A stretch of DNA of 64,000 nt from Fulvia fulva (lineage: Eukaryota; Ascomycota; Dothideomycetes; Mycosphaerellales; Mycosphaerellaceae): positions 496,001-560,000 of the forward strand of contig NC_063012.1 of NCBI RefSeq assembly GCF_020509005.1. The letters run 5' to 3'. Numbering within the stretch: position 1 is the first letter of the stretch; each line of letters starts with the position of its first letter. Shown here one piece after another: positions 21,700 through 33,540 of the stretch. Both the position numbers and the translations under genes were made by a program. Below the pieces are notes generated by a model, which had not been told where the DNA came from, searched no databases, and worked only from the letters and a program-made list of their open reading frames with translations.

Positions 21700-24600
21700 G
21701 GCTATAACCTAAGTAATAACCGCCGTAACGGTAGTAATAGTAGTAACGCTAATAATACCGGCGGCGCGGGAAACGCCTAGTCTACTCCGTAAGCGCAATA
21801 CGTAGTAGACCGTACGAGTTAGAGTTACGAGAAAACGAGAAAAAGTATAAACATAAATATAGGCCTCCTAAGGGAGGCAAGGTTTTAAGTATATCGGCAT
21901 ACTCCCTACTAGCTACAAACTACTCTATAGATAAATACAATCCGGTAATAGCTTCTTATCTAGTTATACTATATATAGTGAATAGGAAGATCCGTACTTA
22001 AACCCTTTACAATAATAGTACTAACTCTACGTACTTTAATATCGACTTTACGTATAAGAACAAACTTAATATAATATAGCTACCTAATCCGTTAGGGCTA
22101 ATATTAGTAGATAGCCGACCTACTAGTAACCTTATTACTTATAGAACAACAGTATAGATTCAGATCGGTAACTACGTAGAGACTAGGTCTAGCTACTACG
22201 TATTACTAGAATATAATATAGTCCTCGGCCGTCTCTAGTACGACGAGTATCAACCTACGTTCTACTATATATTAGGAACTATAACCCTACTCTTACTATA
22301 TTGTCGATAGAACTATATACTCGGAACTGATCTAGTATACGTATAGTCTATCAATAATAAGGGTATTATACTAAGAGGCGTTCTTTAGACCGAGATACTA
22401 GTACTAGAGAGTTCGCGACCTTAAGCTCTATCTAATTACGCTAAACCCTATATAGAGGATAAAGACGAACCTATAGTAGTATAGGAGACGTATACGACGA
22501 AGGTAGTAATACGACATACCGTCGACATCTACGATAAACCGGAACCGTCTTACTACGTCCGCTAGCTACTACCCGCCGATAGGGTTGAAACACTTAAGCG
22601 CCTAGCGTGTCGAACGAAGAAAGAACTAAAGGTCGAGACTAAGCCGGAGATCGACATTAAGCCTATTAATATAGAAGCACTTCGGCGTATAAGCCGGAGG
22701 AAGGGCTATAAAGTATATATAATATAGATATTTAACCCGAAAGAAAATCCTAATAAGTAAGTCGCGCGAGACCCTCTATCCGCGTATATACTAAAGGCTT
22801 TCGGTATAAGAGCGAAGCTAGTACTAGGAGGCAGCGCGGCGATATTAGTAGATACTAATACTCAAGAAAATATAGATAGATAGGAGGAGCCCCGGGGTGA
22901 CTATACCTAGCGGTAACTTAACGCCTCTACTATATTAGCTAACGACTATTAACATTTTATAAACGGTAAGGACAAAGACTAGAATCCTATCCCTTTGTTA
23001 CTAGTAGAGTTTAGGGAAATAGCTAGGCTATTTAGCCGTAAGGAAGTAGATAAGGTCCTACCGCGACGGCCTAGCGTAGACTATAAGATTAAGCTAAAGA
23101 ATAGTTAGACACCGCTATTTCGAAGACTATACTCCTTCTCTATACGAGAGAACGAGGTGATCAAGAAGTAGACCGATGACTAACTTAAGAAAGGTTTCAT
23201 TTAGAGAAGCGTATTACTAGTAGTAGTACCTATTCGAATAGTTAAAAAGCCGGGTAGAGGGCTACGAGTATACGTAGACTATAGAGCTCTAAACGCGCTT
23301 ACGACGAAGAGTCGCTACCCGATTCTACTATTTTAAGAGACCTTAGATTGTATTACTAGCGCGCAATAGTTTACTAAACTAGATGTTAACGCTACGTTTA
23401 GTCGTATCCGTATTATAGTAGGAGACGAGTAGAAAACGGCCTTTACTACTAGATATAGGTAGTTTAAGTACGTAGTTATGCCTTCTAGACTATATAATAT
23501 ACTAGGAACGTTTTAGTTATTTATAAACAATATACTAAGGGAGTTTCTAGATGGCTTCGTGTTATATTACCTTAATAACGTACTTGTCTTTAGTAAGATA
23601 AGAGAAGAGTATATCTAATATATCCTAAAGGTTCTACGAAAGCTAGATACCGCCGGGCTCTAGTTAGATATTAATAAATGCGAGTTCTTTAGACACGAGA
23701 CCACTTATCTAGGTGTTATTATCACAAATAAGGGCATTAAGATAGACCTAGCTAAGATTAAATATGTTAAAGATTGGCCTATACCCGCGAATATCACCGA
23801 TATCTTGTCGTTTATAGGGTTTACTAACTTCTACCGTAGGTTTATTAAGGATTTTAGTAAGATCTACTTGCCTATAACGAAGCTTACGAGGAAGAATGTC
23901 TTCTAGAACTAGTCTATAGCATATTAATAGGCGTTCGAGGCATTAAAGTAAGTATTTATCGATACGCCTACCTTAAAACATTTCTACCTAGGGCGAGAGA
24001 CTATTCTAGAAACAGATACCTTAGATTACGTAATAGTAGTAGTACTCTTATAACGTAACGAGCGAGGAGTATTATATCCTATCGCTTATATATCTAAGAA
24101 GATAGATCCCTAGTAATATAACTACGATATCTACGATAAGGAGCTCCTAGCTATTATATAAGCTTTCGAGGAATAGCGACCGGAGCTAACTATTAACGAA
24201 TACGGTACCGATAATTATAAGAATCTACTAGACCCGGAATCTAAGGACAAGCCGACGCTTATATACTCCGACTATAAGAACCTCGAATAGTTTATAAGTA
24301 CGAAGCAATTGAACCGTAGATAAGCTCGCTAGGCCGAGTTTCTCTCGTAGTTCTTTTTTAAGATCGTCTATAGGCTAGGAGTTTAAGGTACTAAGCTAGA
24401 CAGCTTAACCCGACGTTTATAGGACTTGCCGAAGCCTAGAGACCTAGATAACCTACGAAACTAATAGTAGTATTAGGTGTTACTAGGCCTAGATCGTATC
24501 CTAAACCTATTATCTACTAGAGTGTTATCGGTATATAATAATAAAGTTATAACCCCGCTTACGACCGCTATTCGAGGACTCTATACGTAACTAGAGGCTA

Positions 24601-26047
24601 AGGAAGCCGTTTAATAGCTAGAACGAGATGATCTATACACCTTACTAAGGAAGTACCGTATCGATAACCGTTATATAGTCCTAGTTGGAGGTATAATATA
24701 TATTAAGAATGTATATAGTAGTTATAGCCTATTCGTTCCTCCGGAGTTAGAAGACAATCTAGATAAAGGTAAAATCCCGGTACGTACTCGTATCGTATAG
24801 GCTTTCTACGACTATATAGTAGCTAGTCACTTAGGGGACGAGAAGATATATAAATTAGTAGCTCGTAACTATACCTAGCTAGATATCGTACGATTTACTA
24901 AGAGCTATATACGTACCTACCGCGCTTACCGTACGAATAAGAACACTAATATCTAGTACCTAGGGCTAGTAAGACCGCTACTAGTACTATTTAGCGCTTA
25001 GGAGGATATCTCTATTAACTATGTAGTTAAACTACCGAAGGGAATAAGCGTAGTCGACGGACAAACGTACGAGAACATTATAACCGTTATATACCGCTGA
25101 ACTAAGGAGCGACATATTATTCCTATTACCTCGATAATAGTAGAGTATTACGTACTAGTATTCCTTAAGTACGTATTTAGTAGACATAGGCTCCCGAAGT
25201 CCATTGTCTCGGATCGTAGTAGGTAATAGGTTTCCGTATTCTAGCGTAGGATATACGCGCTACTTAGTATTAATCGAAAGCTATCTTCGTCGTTCTACCT
25301 AGAAATAGATAGATAGTCGGAGAATACGAACAAAGTAATAGAGTAATACCTACGTATCTTTATTAACTATACCTAGGACGACTAGCTAGATTAGACTCTA
25401 TTAGCTAAGTTTATAGCAAACAATATAGTATCCGAAATAATAGACGTCTTACCGTTCTATACTAATACTAGGCGTAATCTAAGGTTCTCTAAGTTCGACC
25501 TAGACTTACCTATACTACTAATACTATATAAATAGTAACTAGACGCCGAGTCCGCGGATAAGTTTACGGCTAAGATATAAGAGATATACTAATACTTACG
25601 ATAGTAGATAGCCTTAGTATAAGTAGTCTAAGCTAAGTACGTAAACTAGACGCGTATACCTATACTACGGTACGCTAAAGGCGACGAAGTATAGGTAAGT
25701 ACTAAGAACTAGACGATAGAGAGACCTTCTCGTAAGATAGACGTAAAGTAGTCTAGACCGTACGTAATTACGGAGGTACTACCGGGTAACACTAATAAAG
25801 TAGAGCTCCTACCTACCTTAAATATCGATAATCGCTTCTACTTATACCTTCTTATACTAGTTTATCCGCCGGTTATAGGACAGATATAACCCGTACTACT
25901 ACGGATCCGAATTATCGACGACGAATAATACGAAGCCGATCCCGCCGAACTCGATTAATAGGAAGTTAAGTAAATTCTAGACTATAAGAAGAGATGGCCG
26001 CGAGGACTAATACCGGTAGGAGGTAAGTAGCTATATTAGGAATACTT
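21700..26047 (+). pseudogene. GypB pol (protease, RT, RNase H, integrase)
   Basis: Plus-strand frame. The protease region is about 21950-22300. RT reads [14 protein letters not shown] (about 23240-23290), KLDVNATFSRIR, TRYR-FKYVVMPS and YYLNNVLVF near 23565-23595, where YLDD has become YLNN by RIP. RNase H shows ILETDTLDYVIV and GVLYPIAYISKKIDP (about 24000-24110). Integrase shows the HLG...Y.R..Y zinc-binding region with Cys changed to Tyr (about 24825-24930) and the core (GISVVDG-TYENII, SIVSDRSR, about 25045-25225), then a C-terminal region to 26047. LINE-b interrupts the last part; the chromodomain follows at 28438. Confidence 0.8.
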
Positions 26048-28421
26048 TCCCTCTAATCTAGGATACGATAGGCATAATATAGATAACGCCGGAAGGGAAG
26101 GCGAAGGCGTTCGCCGACCACTTCTTTACGATATAGTTAACGGCCGACCTAACGAATATAGAGGAAACGATCTACCCGGAGCCACTCGATATATACTAGA
26201 CAGTAGGCGAGGAGGAGATAAAGGAGATTATAGGAAAGCTAAAGGGCCGTAAGGCCCCGGGACCCGACGGAATCCTAAACCTCCTCCTTAAAGAATGTAA
26301 AGAAGAAGTCGCCCTATACCTCGCCGAACTATTTACGGCTTGCCTACGTAAGGGCTACTACCTACGGCTATTTAGGCGGTCCCTTATAGTCGTCCTAAAG
26401 AAGCTATAGAAGGAAGACTATACAAAGCTAAAGTCCTATAGGCCGATCGCACTCCTTAATACAATTGGAAAGATACTAGAGAAGGTCGTAGTAAGAAGAA
26501 TTATATAGCTCGTCGAGGATAACAACCTACTCCTAGAGACATAGATAGGTAGTACGAGCAAACGATCTACCCTAACGGCTATAGAGCTTATTACCGAACA
26601 GATTTATATTCTCTAGTACTATAGACGGAACAGGGTCATATTACTATTGTCTCTCGATATCTTAGGGGCATTCGATAACGTCTCCTACGAGAGACTCCTC
26701 TATATCCTACGGTAAAAAGGAATCCCACGGTAGGTAACAAGTTTCGTAAACTCCTTCCTTAAGGAGAGAATAACGTAGATTGTCCTTAGGAAGCGTAACG
26801 AGGGTAACCTTATATATATAGAAGGCGGGATCCCCTAGGGCTTAATACTATCCCCGATCCTCTTCCTAATCTTTATAGCGGACCTAATCCTACTACTTAC
26901 CTTACTATAAACGTCGGCCTCGGGGTTCGTCGACGATACGAATATCCTAGCCTAGTTAACGACGACCGAAGAAAACTACCGGCTACTTATAGAAAGACAC
27001 GAGGTATACGAGGAATAGGTACGTCGACACGGCGCCCGTTTCGCCCCGGAAAAGTACTAGCTTATCTACTTTAGTAAGGCAAGAACCTACTATAATATAT
27101 AAGTAACGGTAACTATCTAAGGTTACGTAACGAAGCCCTCTTCCGAATTACGAGTCCTAGGAATCTAGCTAGACCCTAAGCTTAGCTAGAACCCCTAGAT
27201 TAGGAAAGCCTAGAATAGAGCCTAGGTTAACGAGGCTATAATAACTAGACTCATAACGTTAATATAAAGAGCTACGTTTAGTAAGGTAAGGGTTATATAT
27301 AAGACGATCGTAAAACTAGTAATGCTCTACGGGGCCTAGATATAGGGGACAGGAGGAGTAGGCAAACCGATCCCGAAGCGGATAGAGGGACCCCTAAACC
27401 GGACGTAGGCCGTAAACCTTAGACGGATACTAGGAGCCTATAAGATAACGCTAACGAGAGTAGCGGAGGTAGAGATAGGGTCCCCCCGATTAAACATTAT
27501 ATTAAGGGAATGAGGATCTAATACGCTAGGAAGACGGCGGATTATCTAGTATAATAAGCTATTCGGGACTCTACGGAGAAGATCGCTAGGAGGTACGACC
27601 GACTACCTAGCCTTAGGGTACGTTAAAGCTAAAAGTAAGACGACCTACGTACGTTTAAAGTCGTTAAGCGAACCTAGGAGTAGATAGAGAGGAAGGAGGA
27701 GGAGGAAAAGGCACGGAGGAAAAAGGGTAGTAAGGCAAAGATATAAAGCCTCGTAGAGTAGGTAGCGGGCTGCCTTTAGGAATAGGAATAGAAAGAGAAT
27801 CCCCTACCGAATCGAGGACCCCTAGCCTTACGCCCCTTCTAGAGACATAACTACCTACTCTACCGTGACCTAATAAGGGCCGAAGTAAGCATCGCGATAT
27901 AGATTAGGTCCGAATATATCGGGTTAAGGGCCTACCTATATAGAAGGAAAGTCCCTAACGTATATAGCCTAGTATACTAGTATAACTACCCGTTATAGAA
28001 CCCGGAGCACATAATACTACGGTGCCCGTAATAGGTAGAAGGACGAGGCTAGTAGAGAGCCAAGGCAGTAAGACGCGACTACTAGTTAATCGTAACGGAC
28101 AAGCGAGACGTAAAACGGATAGTATAGTAGATACTATAGTAGGGCTTTCTTAAACAGTTCGCGCTAGCTAGCGAGACGGAGGAGTAGATAGAGAAGAGGC
28201 GGGAGGTCAAGGAGGTGTAGACAGGGTAGTCATTAGGGTAGGCCTATAATACTAGTATACCCTTAATAAGGAAAACACGAAAGAAGGTAAGGTTAAGAAC
28301 GTAGAGGAGAGGAGAGGGGGTTGTTACTCTATAATACGAGTTTCCCCTTTATAACTAGAAGTAGGTAGTATAGCTATATAGGCTAACAGGCTCTATAATA
28401 GTATAATAAACAATATACTTA
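26048..28421 (+). mobile_element. LINE-b, 5'-truncated Tad-like LINE
   Basis: Plus-strand LINE fragment of 2.4 kb with a 16-bp target duplication, TATATTAGGAATACTT, at 26032-26047 and 28422-28437. It starts inside ORF2 after the endonuclease domain and ends with the LINE 3' region (AGCTATATAGGC...TAATAAACAATATA) and a TA-rich tail. Its 3' end is closest to LINE-a. 5' truncation is the usual result of incomplete target-primed reverse transcription. Confidence 0.88.
26060..28250 (+). pseudogene. LINE-b partial ORF2 (reverse transcriptase)
   Basis: Reads KGRKAPGPDGILNLLL (about 26245-26295), then RPIALLNTIGKILEKVV (about 26440-26490), GFVDDTNIL with the catalytic DD (about 26925-26950), a LYGA-type segment (about 27325) and the Cys/His-rich HIILRCP segment (about 28005-28030). 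RIP stops interrupt it throughout. The endonuclease and ORF1 are absent because of truncation. Confidence 0.78.
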
Positions 28422-28437
28422 TATATTAGGAATACTT

Positions 28438-28790
28438 AGTGAAATACATTAAATATAATAAGCTATCCTATAAAGCTACGGACTAGGTTATCGAGACTAC
28501 CGCCGCCTCCGTAGCCGACTTTTACTATAACTACCTAAGAGCGACTAAGCTACCTAGTTTTTAACTACCTATAGACTAGATACTAAATAAGAATACTATA
28601 GGCATATATATAGCGCCCTAACTAGTATAAGTAGCGATGACTCTAATACCGGTAGAACGAGGCCTCCGGGCTTATAAGAAAGAGAGCGATACGTATAGTC
28701 TAATAGATAATAAGGTGTTTACGAAGGTAATAGGAGATATAATAGATACGAAAGATATAAGAGGAGAGGAGAGTACTCCGGAGCGTACTC
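28438..28790 (+). pseudogene. GypB pol C terminus with chromodomain
   Basis: Continues the integrase C terminus after LINE-b: EYLVKYIKYNKLSYKATD-V, then IETTAASVADFYYNY. This fits the chromodomain pattern YLVKW.GY...TWEP...L of chromoviral gypsy integrases, with Trp codons turned into stops or changed. Chromodomains direct insertion to heterochromatin, which agrees with the nesting seen here. Confidence 0.7.
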
Positions 28791-28791
28791 T

Positions 28792-28807
28792 AAGAGGGGG
28801 GGGGTAG
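28792..28807 (+). promoter_or_regulatory. GypB polypurine tract
   Basis: AAGAGGGGGGGGGTAG directly before the 3' LTR, the plus-strand primer site. The same AAGAGGGGGG block precedes the 3' LTRs of GypA and GypC. Confidence 0.75.
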
Positions 28808-28992
28808 TATTACCGTACCGGCGTATATTTACCTAAACCCGCGGGTACGTACCTAGACCTCGCGCCCGCTAACTAATCCGACTAGCGGCTTGGCGCCCGT
28901 ATATAACTCTCGCGCCCTCCGCGCCTCCCTTAGATAGAACATCTATTCGACTTATACCTTACCCGACTACGTACTTATACCTACTTATAATA
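28808..28992 (+). repeat. GypB 3' LTR
   Basis: 185 bp, nearly identical to the 5' LTR; differences are RIP-type transitions. It ends CTACTTATAATA, followed by the TTAAG duplication. Confidence 0.92.
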
Positions 28993-31900
28993 TTAAGATA
29001 GATAATAAGGATAGCTTCTAGACCTTCTTCCCTAAGTAGCGCTAGAATACTAATATCCTAGGCCTTTAGGGTAAAGATGTAATAGATAATCTACTACGTA
29101 AGCTAACTATCCGCTACTTTAATAAGTATCTTAACTTCCGATCCTTAACGATAACTAAGATAATCGATAATCTCTATTAAGTAGACAAAGACTTTAAGAT
29201 CCTCGACGCCCTATACCCGCTCCGCGAGAAGCTAAAGAACGATAAGAAGGACAATAAGAATAAGGACGGTAAGGATAAGGACGATAAGCTAGTAGGCCTA
29301 GGCTCGGGCTTAGGCTCTAATAAGCTAACCCGTAAGGCCTAGTCTACCCGTCCTAAACCTTTTAAGAGCAATCTCGGCGAGACTATAGACAAAGCTAAGA
29401 ATACTCGTTATATACGTAAGAACCTCTATAAGAAATGTCGTAAGCCCGGTTACCGTCTATAGTAGCGTACTTACGAACTCTTTAAATACGAGATATTAGT
29501 ACGTCCTAGTACTAACGCTAGCGGTACTACCGTTATACTACCGGCCGAAAATACCTAGTCCGCTATTTAAGCGTAATAAGTAGTAGACACGAAGAGGAGA
29601 AGATACGATATAAGGAAGTACTACTAGTAGAGCCGCTAGAAGGGCTTAAGCTATTATTATATATTCTTAGGATAGTAGAAATAGAACATAACCCTATTAT
29701 CGGCTTATACCTTATAATACTAGGGATAGCTAATAGGTAATATACATTTACTTTTCTTAATAATAGTACTAACTCTAAATATATCGACTTCTCCTATACG
29801 TAAAAATATAACCTACCTCTGATCAAGCTTAATAACCTACTAGCTCTCGGGTTAGCAAATAGGTTAATAGCTAAAGAAATAATAGAATACCGTATAAACC
29901 TAGAACTTATACTTAGTAACGGTTATATAGAGACAAGAACATTCTAGGTAACTTATCTTAAATACGATATTATACTCGGAAGGCCCTAGTACGACGAACA
30001 CTAACTAGGCATCTACTTTACCTCTAGTATAATAATACTTAACTCGGAATACTATAAGGAATATTGCCTATAAGATAGTAAGCCAGTTTGAGCCTAAAGT
30101 GTTAATAATAAAGGATAAGAGCCTATAGTTACTACGTAGAAGTTCGAGAGTATATTAGTAACACGACTACCCTTCCGAGCTAATATAGAGGAAGATAATA
30201 AAGGAGACCTAGTATAGATAATAACCTCCGGCATAATTACGAAGCCGCGTCCGCGCCTACGTACTTACTTAATATCGCCGTCGACTACGCTATAAAGTAA
30301 CTATACCGATACTACCGGATATCGATATCTAGGAAGTTAGTACGGGAGCGATCGAGAGGATAGCTAAGCGAAAGGGAGCCGAAGCCTATATAATGTTTAT
30401 ATTCGATAAGAACAAACCTTAGTAACTAGGGGACTTATATATAACAGACCCTCTAATAGCTTATACGATAAGTACTCGAAATATACGTAATATCGTACCC
30501 TATATACCTAATACCGGCTATAGGATGCTATCTAATAACAAGACTATTAAACGGCTAGATATATATATAGCGGCGTTTATACTAGTAGCGTAACGCGTTA
30601 GTCCGACACTTTCCGCCTATAAGATATATACGTAGTCCGATATAGAAAAATTTATAGAGAAGAAGGAGGAAGTTATCGATCTATAGGATTACCTCCTACC
30701 TATCTATTATAACTTCGCGTATTGCTTCTTAAAGTAAGACGCGAAGGAGCTTCTACCTTACCGGCTAGGTATAGATTACGAGATTAAGTTTAAACCTAGC
30801 GCGACTTCTCTATATAGTAGACTATACCGTATATTAAACTAAGAAGATAAGATCATCGCCTATTAGGTCAACGAATAGCTTACCTAGAAGGGTATACGCC
30901 GATACTAAGGTAGAGTAGATGCCTCTTTACTAGTCCTTATTATTAAGAAATCCGGTAGAGGCCTACGAGTATATATCGACTATTATAGTATAAACGAACG
31001 TACTATTAAGTCAAGATATCTAATACCCCTTATATAGGATACCCTTAACCGTATCGTAGGAAAGAAGTCCTTTACTAAACTCGATAGTATTGTAGCCTTT
31101 AATCGTATACGGATTACTAAAGGCTTAGAATAGCTAATAGCTTTTACTACGAGATATAGATAGTTTAAATACCTTATAATACCGTTTGGTCTATGTAACG
31201 CCCTAGGAACGTTTTAGTCTTATATTAATAATACCCTAAGGGAGTTCTTAGATACCTTCGCCTCGGTATACCTCGACGACATCTTAATATTTAGTAATAC
31301 CTTAGAAGAATATATCGAATATATAAAGAAGGTGCTCTAGAAATACGGCGAGGCCGGCCTATAACTCGATATTACTAAGTAAGAGTTTTATACCTAATCT
31401 ACTAAGTACTTAGGTCTTATTATTAGTAAGGACGGAGTCTTAATAGATCCGGCTAAAGTATAAGCGATACGAGAATAGTATATACCGGCTAATATTAAAG
31501 ATATCCTTACGTTTAATAGCTTCTCCGGCTTTTATCGGCGCTTTATTAAGGACTATAGTAAGATAGTACTACCTATAGTAAAGCTGTCTAAGAAAGACAT
31601 ACCTTAGTAGTAGACCGAAGAGTATTAAAAGGCCTTCGATAGGCTAAAGTGAGCGTTTACCGATATAGAAGGCACTGTCCTTATAATATTCGTTCTAGGG
31701 CGTAGAATCGTCCTTAAAACAGATACTAGCGACTTCGTTACTACGGCGGTACTGTCTTAATACAATAAGGACAATATCTTAAGACCTATTATATACTTAT
31801 CTAAGAAAATAAGCCCGTAAGAATATAATTACGACATCTATAACAAGGAGCTACTTACTATTATTAAAGCTTTCGAAGAATAGAGACCTAAGCTTATAGT

Positions 31901-33360
31901 AGGTAATATCGATAGAGAATCCGACTCCGAAAACCTATAAGACCCGAGCGGCCGCTCTATACTTATATATAGCGACTATAAGAACCTCGAGTACTTTATA
32001 AGTTCGAAATAGCTAAATCGTTAAGTAGTGAGATAGGCCGAGTTCCTATTATAATTCTTCTTTAAGATCGTATATAGACTAGGCGTATAAGGGGCAAAGC
32101 TAGATAGTCTTATACTATGCTCTTAGGATATAATTCTATAAGACAAGTCCGACCCGAGGTATACTTAATAGGACCGGATCCTACTGAAACTAGAGCACTT
32201 CCTTTTAGTCTCTATAAGTACGATTCTATTACTGTCTTCTTTAGAAGTAGGAGTAGTCGTAGATAAATAACTAGCTACTAATATTAGTTAGTTATATAAA
32301 CAAGAAGATGCGATAGAGGCTACGACTTAGCTAGTAGCCGGTAAGCCCGTTAAGCTCCTTCGTAAGAACAAGATCGATAACAAATATATAATACTAATCG
32401 ATAGTATAATCTATATTAAGAACCGATATAGCGGATATAGCCTTTTTATCCCGCCTATAGACGATAAAGAGAATACTGTCTATATACGTATTATTAAAGC
32501 CTTCTACGATACGCTAGTAGTAGGACACCTAGGAAAGACTACTACGAGTAGATTACTATTACGGTACTATATATAGCCTCGCGAAGCGACTATTAAAGAA
32601 GCTCGACTACCGCTATACGGGGCTATACGCGATTATAGAAGTCCTACCGTACGATACGTATCGTCTAGACCTACTACGCTCCCTTAGTAATCTCTATAAC
32701 GGGTTTTATACTAATCTACTCTAACTAGCCTACGAACTAGTCCCTAGTTAAGTTTAGCTACCGCCTACCCCGATCGAAGTAGAGGACGATAATAGTAATA
32801 AGAGCGCGTAATAGGTATTAGACATAGTACTAGACGTTAAGAGCTCGCTACCGCTAGGCCTAGTACCTCGTAGTAGGAGGAAAGAGCGAAGATATAAATA
32901 CCTAGTATAATAGGTAGGTTATAGTAAGCCTACTTAGGAGCCCGCTAACGAGTTAATAGATACTACCGCCGCCTCTATCGCGGACTTCTACTATAACTAT
33001 CCTACGAAGGATAGGCTAGCCGGCTTTACGCCGCTACTAGGGTAGATTCCTAATAAGGATATACCTTAAGACGTCGTAAACGCTTCGTTAATAGCTACGA
33101 CTAACCTAGTAACTATAGGAGGACCACGTAAATTAATCACGTAGGTGCCTATAGGTCTTCTACTAGTTAATAACTACGAGCCTAAAACTAGTACTTATAA
33201 AGACCCGTAGGCGGCTACTTTAAGAAAGATAACCAACGGTTAGTAAGATACCGGACTAACGAAGGAGACGGATAAGATAGAAGATATAGAGGACGATATA
33301 GAAGATAATGTCGTATTTATAGCGGTTATTAATACGAGTTTAAGGGACTAAGCGCGATTT
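28993..33360 (+). pseudogene. GypA gag end and pol (protease, RT, RNase H, truncated integrase, chromodomain)
   Basis: Continues GypA gag after GypB. A capsid end and a Lys/Asp-rich stretch (29230-29290) are followed by a zinc-knuckle remnant LYKKCRKPGYR (about 29430). A protease-like region follows (about 29700-30050). RT reads GRGLRVYIDYYSIN and [10 protein letters not shown] (31260-31290, catalytic YLDD intact). RNase H reads LKTDTSDFVTT (about 31710). The integrase zinc region is only partly present (VGHLGKTTTSRLLLRYY, about 32520-32570). The sequence then jumps past the catalytic core to a C-terminal part with a chromodomain (YLV--VGYSKPT-EPANEL, about 32900-32960). RIP stops are throughout. 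Confidence 0.78.
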
Positions 33361-33374
33361 AAGAGGGGGGGTAG
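33361..33374 (+). promoter_or_regulatory. GypA polypurine tract
   Basis: AAGAGGGGGGGTAG directly upstream of the 3' LTR. Confidence 0.75.
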
Positions 33375-33535
33375 TATTACGGCCCTAGGCCTAGTAAATA
33401 GATAGCTAGTATATAGGTTACGTAACCGCGCGTACTAGTATAATACCTCGGCTTATATATAGCCTCGGCGTACCTCGCGCTCCTCTTTCCTACGTACCTA
33501 GCTACTTTATATTAATACGACTATAAACCGCTATA
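33375..33535 (+). repeat. GypA 3' LTR
   Basis: 161 bp, starting TATTACGGCCCTAGG and ending AACCGCTATA. It matches the 5' LTR with a few RIP-type transitions (GTACGTAGG versus GTATATAGG). Confidence 0.92.
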
Positions 33536-33540
33536 CTAAG

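Larger units (their letters stand above)
19166..28992 (+). mobile_element. GypB, Ty3/gypsy chromovirus nested in GypA
   Basis: Plus-strand element with 185-bp LTRs (19166-19350 and 28808-28992) and a perfect 5-bp duplication TTAAG (19161-19165 and 28993-28997). It carries the most complete gypsy coding set in the window: gag with zinc knuckle, RT, RNase H, integrase and a chromodomain-like C terminus. It is interrupted by a solo copia LTR (20851-21084) and LINE-b (26048-28421). All frames contain RIP stops. Confidence 0.92.
17188..33535 (+). mobile_element. GypA, Ty3/gypsy chromovirus, split by GypB
   Basis: Plus-strand gypsy element with 161-bp LTRs (17188-17348 and 33375-33535). The 5-bp duplication is CCGAG (17183-17187) / CTAAG (33536-33540), differing by RIP-type transitions. 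GypB (19166-28992) sits in its gag. Internal parts read gag, protease, RT with intact YLDD, RNase H, part of integrase and a chromodomain. The integrase catalytic core is missing. It is strongly RIP-mutated throughout. Confidence 0.9.
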
